A stretch of 64,000 bases of DNA from contig CM025853.1 in assembly GCA_003952965.2 (NCBI GenBank), positions 20,878,348 to 20,942,347 of the forward strand, given 5' to 3'. Made by a program: the position numbers and the translations under genes. Positions within the stretch are counted from its first letter, which is position 1; each line of letters opens with the position of its first letter. Below the pieces are notes generated by a model. That model did no database searches and was not told where the DNA came from. It saw only the letters and a program-made list of their open reading frames with translations. The DNA is from Morella rubra. Lineage: Eukaryota > Streptophyta > Magnoliopsida > Fagales > Myricaceae. Shown here piece after piece: positions 1 to 12,000 of this stretch.

Positions 1-3000
1 CTCTGACTCTGCATTTAGAGTTATTGCCGACAATTATGTTACCGATGACAGTGGCACAGGCATTGTGCATTGTGCTCCAGCAGTTTGCATTGATAAGCAT
101 TGTGCTCCAGCATTTGGTGAAGATGATTATCATGTTTGTGTGAAATTGAGTGCAGAAGGTGTGTTTTTTTTTTTTTGGCTTTTCTTTTCTGCATTCAGTT
201 AATGGTTTGGAGTTCACATTTAATGATGTGATTTAATACTGTACAATGAGATTGTGTGTGTGTTCTACTTTGTTCTTTTTTTTTTGATAAGTAAGTTAAA
301 CTTTATTAAAGAAGAATGTTTACAGTACAAGAGATTATACTGAAAACATCTAGAGCATACAAGCTAAAAGCATAGAAAATCTGGAAAACCCAAAAAAGGA
401 CACCCTAAAACTGAATTAGCCCAATGTGGCTAAAATTCTACTTTGTTCTGAATTTGACATTGTAAAAATGTGGCTCTCATGAAATTAGTTTTTTTTTTTT
501 TTTGAATTGGTTCCTATGTTTTTTGTGGTTTTGATGAAGTATCTCTAGTCTATGTTGGAATGTTCTTATGTTAATTATTTTTATCTTACATGATTTCTTC
601 TATATATTTGGCTTGTCCATTTCAGTTGTTGTCCAGATGTGTGTCTCAGACATTTTGATTAGTGCACTATCCTTTCACTTCCTATTCCCTTCACTTCAGC
701 TTGGGTTAGTTGTGAGAGGATCTCCTTTGATTGTGGTTGTCTTTTATGTCCTCTACTTATTTGTCTCAAAGAGTACAAGATTGAGGATGTAAGAAGCTAT
801 GAAGGAGGGTAAATAGATTAGTCTATATTTTGTGAGAGAAGAAGAGAGAGGAATGGGGGAATATTTTGTTTGACCATGGCCTTTTCATAATTATAGCTTT
901 TTGCAAAGATCATCTTGGAAACTATGACAGTGATTTGTAACAATTCTCAATTATATGTCAGTTTTTGTCTTGCCTCATTACTTGTTTGTTCGTTGACATA
1001 GTTTTGTAGGTGGTGTCACTTGGTGAAGTTGAATGCTGTGTTTCTTCGATTGTATCTGCATTGATGCACCGCACATCCTAAGCTTTATGCGATGGAGTCG
1101 ATAATTGACTAGTCATTTATGTTGTGTTACAATTGTTTGTTTATGTACAGTTTTCTACGTCGCCACTTACCCCAATATGCTAGAACTGTGATGTTTTTTT
1201 TTATTGTTGTCTCTTTATTCTAGTTATCCCTGACTGGGCATTTCGTTTCAAATGTTTGATGTTTGATCCCCACGATGAATTGGCAACACATGTTGTTTAC
1301 TATCCTGAGCTCCTGCTACTTCATGTTTTGCTTTATTTTGTTGTATTGTAGGGAGAAAATTTGATTGTAGCCGTTGATGATGATGGCTGCTTTACTGCAA
1401 AAATTACTGACTTCAGCGGGCAGTATGTAAAAGATGTAGATAAGGATATCGTTGAAGCAGTTAAGGTAAGGTCTAACAGTTTGATTTTGAGGTTGCTTAG
1501 ACACTGTTAATAATATGTTAGGGAGGGTATCCATCTGAAGCTTTTTTCGTTGATGGTATAAATATCTTGTATGATAAATACCTCGAAGCTGTCCGTGTCA
1601 GTTTATTTGTACCATACCCTTAAACCTATGTCTTGGCATAAAAATTAGGTATCATTGTTGATTCCATATTTCATTGATGAATAATGTTAATTATATAAAA
1701 AAAAAAACGTTGACGAATAATGTTAAGAAGAGAAGTGTGAAATCATGGTGGTATGTGTCAAATTTTGTTCTGTGGTAATTTTTTGTATCTTCTCAGGGCA
1801 AAGGCCGCTTGGTTAAGTTTGGGACCTTTATGCATTCTTATCCCTTTTGCTGGAGATCCAAAACTCCTCTTATTTATAGGGCAGTACCAAGCTGGTAAGT
1901 GCATATTTACCAACCTTTTCTTTAACCTTAACTACCATTACACTGATGCTGTTCTCCTGTTTAGTTTTCGAACCCTGATTGGTTGTGAGCCAAAGTGTTT
2001 ATAACAGTGAGGGTTTTGTGTTGAATGACATCATGTGCTGAAGTTTCAATTCTCTTTCTTGTTCACTGTTGCATAAGGATAAGGGCAATACAACCCCAAG
2101 CGATTTTATATGTTAAATCTTATTGACCTGTCCTTGGCCAATATATAATGCAGTACTGATTTTCTGACAGTTCCATTATAAATGATCAATCTTGTAGCTG
2201 ACACTATTTATTGGCCAAAGTTTGGGGATATGTAAAAACTTAGGTTTTTTTAGCTCCAACTTTTATGAACCTAAAGCTGCTACATCTCATATGCCCCCCA
2301 GGTTCTTTCTCACCTGTATGCAGGTGAGACTTACCACACCTTCATGCTGGTGTTCATTTCCTTTTACATGCTTCTATTGACACCACCAAGCTATGCATTC
2401 TGTCTTGATACTAGTTTGTATTTTCTGCTCATAGAACTTCTACTAAAGTGAAAATGTCTAGCAAAATGTGTAAAGCCAAAACCTGTTGGATGTGACAAAC
2501 TTATATCCATGTACTTGTCACATTCAACCTGAAACTAGAGGATGCCAATTTCTTTGACTGACCAAATGTAATTTAAAACAAAGAAAAGTAAATGTTAGAC
2601 TAGATAAATAAACAAGTCACAACCTTCTCTGATATATCTTACACTGTTGGTAGTAATTGCTACTGCAACTTGGTTTCGCAGTAGGCAGTGGTTAAACCTG
2701 ATATTAGATAATAAATTATCCATGTAGATGCCTGCAAATGCTCACATAAGTTCCAGGGTCCCTCGTGTTAAGTTTGCAGAGAACTAAATATGCAGTTTCC
2801 CCCTTTATTCTTATCAATTTTCTATTGAAGTGCTTGCTTGGAACTTTTGGTGCAATGGTAAATCAAATGGCTAGGGTCAGGGTGATAAATCTTGATTGCT
2901 GAATTTATAGCAAACGGTAGTGCATAGGACTGGAGCTTGCCTTCTCTTAATAACTTGCAGAATCTGTACGCCCTGATCCTGTCAATTATGCTGGGTGGGA

Positions 3001-6000
3001 TGGAATGTACTTTGCAAATGGTGGGTGGCCTGTACTTTTACACCGGAGATGATGCAACATATGATGAGTACCTGTTAACAACCCCTTAATCTTGTCTCCT
3101 CATATTAGCAATATACAAAGAGATTTGGATTGACAATATGTCAGGTCCATTTATTAAATTTTCCTTTATCCTGTACTTGATGCTGTGTGGAAGATCCAAG
3201 CCTTGAATTAATGGAGACAAATAACTGCAGCTTAGCCATAAACATGAGAAGCTTTATCCTGGAGCGATGCTAATATTTTCAACTTTAACAATCATCTGTT
3301 TTAAAACGAAGCAACCTATTATGACTGTAGCAGTCATAAATAATAAAGCTAAGATTGATCTACACTAGAAGTCTAGGAGAGTTAAATGCACAATTATGTG
3401 TAACGCATGGAAGATAAAATGCTGATGAGTGGTTTGCGTATTCTGGTTATTATAAGTCAATGCTGCAATCGATGTTGGTAGAGGCCATTGAAATGCATTG
3501 GGATGCTGCTAAAAAAGTGTTAACTTATCTTGTTGTTTCCTTTCTGGTTTGGAATCTGTGTTTTCAAGACATACTGATGGGATGTGATAGGAGATGCTAC
3601 AGATTCACTGGCCTGTTACTTTGAACTTAGCAATACTTGACGGCTCTATGTTCACCATTTATTTCTTGTTTTTCCTTTTTCCTTTTCCATGGTTTCCATC
3701 TCATTTGGGTGTGTGTGTGTGTGTGTGTTTGAAGTGCTTTCCTCTTCTGTATTGAGCCATGTTGTATTTGTTTGTAGGTTCATTAGAGTAGAAGAGTTGA
3801 AAGAGAAATTGTTAGAGAACAACAGGCAGACTTACTGGGTTCCTGATTTTGTGAAGGTGAGATATCTCCCTGCAACCAACGGTGATAGTTTCTTATTAAT
3901 GATTACTTCCCTTATGATTTCGGAATGAGTGATTCCTTCATTTTGATGAATAAATTAGGGGTGCTCATGTGTTTACTAGTCAGAAGTGGAGATGCTAAAT
4001 TGTTTGGGGATAAGCTGATGCTACTTGTAATTGAATTTTGATATTCTTGATTTCCATATTTTGAATATTTTTGGTTATGGAAATTATATGTCATTATTGA
4101 GTAAAATGTGTGTTTTTCTCAATATTCATTGATTTTCTGGAAAATAGGAATAGGTATCCTAGGCCTAGGTTAGGAATTGTTATAAATTTTTCTTTTTGTC
4201 ATTTGACACTGTTTATATCACTTTTTTGTCATGTTAAGGAAAAGCGCTTCCACAATTGGCTGGAAAATGCAAGGGACTGGGCTGTTAGCCGTAGTAGATT
4301 TTGGGGTACTCCTCTTCCTGTATGGATTAGTGAGGATGGTGAGGAACTACTAGTCATTGATTCCATTGAGAAACTTGAAAATCTTTCTGGGGTTAAGGTA
4401 TGATCTCTTTCTCCCTTGGTCTCTTTTCCACATGCACATGCACAGACTATATATGTTTTTCTAGCTTTTCCTTCATACGATAGACTAATGGTGTTAGCTT
4501 CATATATTGATGCATCCAATCATAGTACGAATCAAGTATTTCACAATACACCTTGTCGGATAAGCCGAGTGTTCAAGGTCATCCTTATTACTATCAGGGG
4601 AAGGGGAGTAATTCTGAGCAATGCTATGTGATTAGGAGGGTTCTCAGAAGTTATTGAGAAACAATGGTTTCAATGGGGGTTTTAATTCAGTTTGCCTTTT
4701 GTTCTGGTTTATTTTTCTGTTTGTGTTAAAGTTACTGGGGTCTGTGTGTACCTGTGAAAGAGGGAGGGAGGGAGTTAACTTAGTACCTGCTTTCACCTGA
4801 ACCCAACATTTTCATAGCCAGATCCCTTTTTTTTATATTATTATTACTGCATTTTTGCTCTAGAGGGGAAAGGAGAGCATCCAATCTCGAGTCACTGTTA
4901 TACTGTCCATTTCTCACGAAGTTTACATACATGGTGAGATCTGTGTTGATAAGCTAGTGCCCTTAGAAACCAAGGTACATCTTCTTCAATAAGTTGTATC
5001 ATGCTTTCTCCTTGTATCTAGTAATACAGAAGTTTTACTACTTTTGTTCCTTTTGTTCCTTTTTTTCCCTTTTTCTTTTTTCTCACATCTCAAATATTAT
5101 GTGTTAAATGGTTTGATACGGCTTCTTGTTACATAGATGTTATAGTTAGTGATTGGAGTCGGTTTGAGCTTTCTAATTTGCTCATGCCCCCCTTCTTTCT
5201 TCCTTCCTTCCGAACAAGAAAGGAAATGAGATATGTCATGATCACTTGGGATGGAGCCATACCAAGAGTTGGTATTAGGAGGTTGAATCTAATTACCAGA
5301 TGGTGTCAGGGGAGATGCAATGATAGAATTGGTGTGGAAAAGCTTTTGGCGTACTTCTGTAAAGAAAGTAAAAAATAAGAGATGCAAAACAGATAATGAA
5401 GAAAATGAAGAGGAACAATCTATCTTGTGTATTCTTATGCTTCAATTCCTCTGCAATGACCTTTTGAATGTGATATATTTGCTACCCTGGAGAATATTCT
5501 GAAACTTTAGATGTTTGCTTATCTGAGTCTTACTGCTTCCACAGGTGGATGATCTGCACCGTCACAAGATTGATCATATCACAATTCCATCTAGTCGAGG
5601 TCTTGAATTTGGTGTGCTTCGACGGGTAGATGATGTGAGATTTCTGTATCAGGGTTATGCAGTAGACTACCTAGACTTAAAATGTTTTTCTTTCTACTGT
5701 ATTTGCCATTTTAGGTTTCCGTATTAGATGATCTCTTAGACATGGTTTTAGTTTACCTCATATTTGCCCAGTTGAACGGAATCCTAATCAAATGTAATTT
5801 GATTTGAGCTTAAAGACATACGTTTATGGAGCATTCCCTGTCTAAAGAAAGTTGGGAGTTTTCATGACTTCGGGCCATGTTGAAAGGTGGCATCAACTCT
5901 GCACACCCAGTTGATCATCACTTCTGTAATTTTTCATTTACTAAGATAACGGTCTCATGTGCATTGTTAGATGACCATCTTGTTGTACCTTCCATCAAAG

Positions 6001-9000
6001 CCTTGTAGTTACTTCTCAACTATTAGGGAACAACTAAAAATACTTATAATAGCACTATAATTTCAGTATCTTGTCATATATTTGTCCCATGGTATTGAGG
6101 TTAGCTTGAACTTCTGTGGAATGTCAGAGAAAAATAAAAATAAAAAGAAACTGAAGCTTGTTTCCTTTCTATTAGGGTTTACATGTAGGTGATTTTTTAT
6201 CCCACTTATGGGCTTCATAGTAATATTGATGGTTTGTTGTTTTTTTGTCTTCTCAGGTGTTTGATTGTTGGTTTGAGAGTGGGTCCATGCCTTATGCTTA
6301 TATTCATTATCCATTTGAGAATGTCGAACTCTTTGAGAAAAACTTTCCTGGGCATTTTGTGGCTGAAGGGCTAGATCAAACTCGTGGATGGTTAGTTTCT
6401 TGTTTTTCAGTTTGTCTCATGCTTGGCCAAAATCACAAAACATTTACTATCAAGACTGTTTTGATCATTCTAATTATCATTCACAAGTCATTTCTTTGTA
6501 GTATCTGTTATATAATTAGCATTTTTTGTTTTGATGTGATACTAATTAAAGTTAGGCTTCTCTTCAGGCGCTTTAATGCAAGTGACATTCAGTTTCCCTT
6601 GTGGATAGTAAAATTTACGTTTTTAAGATTTTATTTATTATTTCTCATTCTTATTATATTTCGAGTTTTTTTTTTCTTTTTGGGTTGGGGGGGGGAGGGA
6701 AGGAGGAGAAATGGGGAAGGAAGGTTCGCTTCCGTACCATTTCAAGTGTGAATAATTGAACTTATTGAAACCAAATAATGATAAAATCCTGTCTGATCAG
6801 GTCTGTGGTAATCTTCTGATGGTAGTAGTGAGTGCTCAATATCTTGACTGCCTTGGTGGACCTTTTTGATTTTTGCTTTGTACTCTACACGAGTAACATC
6901 AAGCTCCCAAGCCAGTTTAGTGAGCCTGATCGTGGATATTTATCCTTCGCTTTTTGCCTCTGCAGGTTCTATACTCTGATGGTGTTGTCTACTGCATTAT
7001 TTGGGAAACCAGCATTTAGGAATCTCATTTGCAATGGACTTGTCCTGGCGGAGGATGGAAAAAAGATGAGTAAAAGTCTGAAAAACTATCCCTCACCAAT
7101 GGAAGTAATTGATAATTATGGGGCTGTAAGTGTTTTTTTTACTAAATTCTTTTTATCAGTGTCCTTTTCTCTGGTGTTATTATGTTTCATTAAGTTGCTT
7201 GTACAGATTGTTAAATTTTGAACTGCTTACACATAGCATGGTCTGTATTCTATTGTCCTTGTACAGGATGCATTACGATTGTACCTCATAAACTCCCCAG
7301 TGGTGCGTGCTGAGCCCTTACGTTTCAAAAAGGAAGGAGTTCTTGGTGTTGTGAGTATGATGCATCTGTTATGAAAATTTAGCTTTTGGAGCTAGATTTC
7401 ATTTCTATTGACTCTGGTGATATCTAAGACAAATATTTGTATCTTGTTGGACTCTAATTTATTGACCTCTCTTCTGTTTTAATTTTTTCCCAGGTCAGGG
7501 ATGTTTTTCTTCCCTGGTATAATGCATATAGATTCCTTGTTCAGAATGCAAAGAGACTTGAAGTTGAGGGGCTTTCACCATTCATCCCCATTGATCAAAC
7601 CACTCTTCAAAACTCATCTAATGTGCTTGACCAGTGGATCAATTCAGCCACGCAGAGTCTTGTTTATTTTGTCCGCCAAGAGATGGAGGGTTATCGCCTT
7701 TATACGGTTAGCTATCAACCATTGTTCTATAGTGGTTACTTAGCGCTTGTAAAAAGAAAAATGGATCCCTGTATTTCTAACAATAGACATTGCGTAGTAG
7801 ATATTCAATTTAACTGAATTGTGGTATGTAGGATATTGTAGACCTCTGGAGAAATGCACTTAAGAAGAATATTTTTTTGATAAGTAAGATAAGCTTTATT
7901 AAAGAAGAGTAACAGTACAAGAAACTATACTAAAACTCCTAAACCATACAAGCTAGAAAACTTAGAAAATCCGGATAATCTGTAAAAGGAAAACCTGACA
8001 TCGTGTTAGCCCAAGAAGAAAGAGTTGACAACTTTCCCCTCAAAACCTCCAAAGATAGAGTCAAGTCATCAAAGCAACGACCGTTTCTCTCCCTCCAAAG
8101 ACACCACCATATGCACGAAGGGATCAACCTCCAAATGAGCAAAGCCAAAGGACTGTCAAACTTCTGCTTCCAGCATCTCAAAACATCAACTACCCTCCTA
8201 GGCATAACCCAAGGATAATTCAAAATACAGAGCATATATGACCATAAATTTCTTGCAACCGAGCAATGAAGAAGGATATGATCCATGGACTCCCCATCAC
8301 TCCTACTGTCACAGGGTTACTTTTCAGACAAGAATTTTTCACCTTGTGCAGCGTCAAGCACACCCCTACTTGACCAGCCAACTGCAGAGATAAAGACACA
8401 AAACTTTACGGGAAACTCTCAACTTTATATTCATAACGTAAGAAGATACAAGGAACGTCAAGGCCTTTACAACTTGCTAGGCACTTGACTCAGATAGCTC
8501 ACAGTATCACTTAGCAAACTCACCGATACTTGAAGACTACTCTTAGCCTTCACTGCTCTCTTTCACTGTGTGTTCAACAGAAGGGTTGAGCTCCTTTTAT
8601 ATAGAGTCTAGGCATCCCACTGAGTCTCTCACAGAGTGACACTAAGAGTTGGACCGCTTGTCTGCACTTGAGTTCATCTAACACCTTGATGCGTGCTAGT
8701 CGTGCCATATCGCCATGTTGATCACTTATCATGCCTAGTCTCCTGTCTTGACCATTTCTTGTGCCTAGTCTCAAGCCTTGTGACTAGGTCTTGGTGCACA
8801 TGTGCTTGCTAAGCACAACAACCTTGCACATGAATAGGTCAATGGCGCCTAGGTGGCACACATGACTAAGTCAAACCCTCAACCGATGCCTAATATCAAG
8901 GAGCCCCTTGACTTAGTCATCTTTGACTTGGTCTTGACCACTCAAGCTATGCCACCTTCTTCTGCTCGTTTGTAGGACATTGTCGCGCCCCACCCCTTGG

Positions 9001-12000
9001 GCATGTCTGCATGCCATGGCATCGACTTGCCTGCGTGCTGCACTCCCTGGTCGTGTCGTCCGCATGCTGTCGAGTCATGCCATGCTGCTTGCCTTGGCTT
9101 GGGTCCATCCCAAGCTTGCTGGGGCTAGGGTCAAGACCCCCATCCCGCCATGTGCGTGCCACCTCACGCACCTTGGCTTCCCATGGTGACATCCATGCTA
9201 GTAGCCACGGCATGCCACCATGGTTAGCCCTTTAGGAGTCTTAACACCTTCAAAGATAGCACCAATCAATCGGACATATTATAAGAAGAATGTATTATAA
9301 GACAGTAGGCCACACTAAAACGTCAAAATAACTCATCTGATTCATATTATAGAATTTTAGGTGCTGAAGTTTTTTTTTTTTGGTTTGTATGGGGCTGATA
9401 TTGACGTTTTAAGGTTCTGAAAGCGCGTTTTTGATGGTATGGGAATGAAGGTGATGAAGCATAATATGATGATGGAGAAAAAATTCCAACTCTATGTTGC
9501 TTAAACAGAACAAGTAGTTTTGAATTGACGAGGACATTGACAATTATTTCCATTTTGAATTATGATGGGAACATAAAGTTATCTGGACAATCTGCACTTA
9601 ACCTGTTGTCTTGTATAAAGTGAAGCTGCTATGGCCACAATTTTGAGGCCTTTCTCTCAAATTAATTTCAATTTTGTGAATGTTTTACGTGAGAATGGTG
9701 GAAGTAGGTCAAAGTTACTGATGTTATTACATGTTTCAAGGGGGAAGATTCTTGCTGTACCCTTTTTATTTCAAAGTTCGCTTGTGGTGAACTGAAGGTT
9801 CTCATAGTCTCAAAGTGTGGGATGGTGAACAAATGCAGATACATGTCTACATATATATGGAGGTCTCTGCATATTCATTATTAACGACTATTTACTGTAT
9901 AGGTGGTTCCATATCTGTTGAAGTTTCTTGACAACTTGACAAATATTTACGTGCGATTCAACCGTAAGAGACTTAAAGGTCGCACTGGAGAAGAGGACTG
10001 TAGGACAGCACTCTCAACTCTTTACAATGTATGATGGAAGTATCATCTATTTTATGAAATCCTGTGTTTGGTTGCCATTATCCGGCCTATAGCATTGTCT
10101 TACTATTAATCCCATTGTCTGTTGGTTTTATGTTCATTTTATGACCTGATAGTTCTTGTTGGTTCCCAATTTTGCTCTTTGAATTGCTTCCATATGTCCT
10201 GCACAGTTAGTCCTATTAGAAACTTATTTCATTTTATAAATCAAAATGCCAAAGGATTTCATCCATATCCAGTGGTTTGTTTTCTACGAACAGCAGTTAT
10301 CTCTTTGATTCATGAATTTGACTAAATCTGTGGATGCGATCTACTAGTCAAACAAAGAATCAGTTGATGTTGATAGTTTTGCTTCAAAAATAAAATAAAC
10401 ATCCAGTTTACTTTTCAAAGTTGTAAAATAAGTTTGTGATTACGAAGTTTTAAAATAAGGCTGGTTTCTCTACCTTTAGTGATAGACTTGAATTCAAGTT
10501 TTGCTGACAAGTTACATTGAGATGGAATTTCTTCGTAACCTTTCTGGACACTTAGCTATTTATTTGCATCTACAAGCAATATATGAGCTGTTTATCCCCC
10601 TTCATTAGTGTAGGATCAAAACTCTAGTCTTGCTTCTTACTTGTATGTTTACTGGTGCAACTTCTGATGTGGCAGCAATCACCTAGCACTTAATACCACT
10701 GTTGGTTAATAAAATAGTTCTCTTTTTGGGATTTGCTTACATCACATTTCCAAGTCTTTTCTTTCTGCATAGCATGGTTATCATTCATGTTCCAATTGAT
10801 CAAGGTTCGCTTCCGTACCATTTCAAGTGTGAATAATTGAACTTATTGAAACCAAATAATGATAAAATCCTGTCTGATCAGGTCTGTGGTAATCTTCTGA
10901 TGGTAGTAGTGAGTGCTCAATATCTTGACTGCCTTGGTGGACCTTTTTGATTTTTGCTTTGTACTCTACACGAGTAACATCAAGCTCCCAAGCCAGTTTA
11001 GTGAGCCTGATCGTGGATATTTATCCTTCGCTTTTTGCCTCTGCAGGTTCTATACTCTGATGGTGTTGTCTACTGCATTATTTGGGAAACCAGCATTTAG
11101 GAATCTCATTTGCAATGGACTTGTCCTGGCGGAGGATGGAAAAAAGATGAGTAAAAGTCTGAAAAACTATCCCTCACCAATGGAAGTAATTGATAATTAT
11201 GGGGCTGTAAGTGTTTTTTTTACTAAATTCTTTTTATCAGTGTCCTTTTCTCTGGTGTTATTATGTTTCATTAAGTTGCTTGTACAGATTGTTAAATTTT
11301 GAACTGCTTACACATAGCATGGTCTGTATTCTATTGTCCTTGTACAGGATGCATTACGATTGTACCTCATAAACTCCCCAGTGGTGCGTGCTGAGCCCTT
11401 ACGTTTCAAAAAGGAAGGAGTTCTTGGTGTTGTGAGTATGATGCATCTGTTATGAAAATTTAGCTTTTGGAGCTAGATTTCATTTCTATTGACTCTGGTG
11501 ATATCTAAGACAAATATTTGTATCTTGTTGGACTCTAATTTATTGACCTCTCTTCTGTTTTAATTTTTTCCCAGGTCAGGGATGTTTTTCTTCCCTGGTA
11601 TAATGCATATAGATTCCTTGTTCAGAATGCAAAGAGACTTGAAGTTGAGGGGCTTTCACCATTCATCCCCATTGATCAAACCACTCTTCAAAACTCATCT
11701 AATGTGCTTGACCAGTGGATCAATTCAGCCACGCAGAGTCTTGTTTATTTTGTCCGCCAAGAGATGGAGGGTTATCGCCTTTATACGGTTAGCTATCAAC
11801 CATTGTTCTATAGTGGTTACTTAGCGCTTGTAAAAAGAAAAATGGATCCCTGTATTTCTAACAATAGACATTGCGTAGTAGATATTCAATTTAACTGAAT
11901 TGTGGTATGTAGGATATTGTAGACCTCTGGAGAAATGCACTTAAGAAGAATATTTTTTTGATAAGTAAGATAAGCTTTATTAAAGAAGAGTAACAGTACA

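Noticed and set aside
4862-4977. Open stretch in an IleRS intron with AG before and GT after, resembling an extra exon
   Set aside because: Exon 5 (ending GVK) joins exon 6 (starting [10 protein letters not shown]) exactly as in the family, and the peptide here matches nothing known in IleRS.
8947-9235. Several overlapping open frames on both strands (also at 13031-13319)
   Set aside because: They lie in the GC-rich part of the LINE-bounded insertion, where few stops occur by composition; no domain is recognisable.
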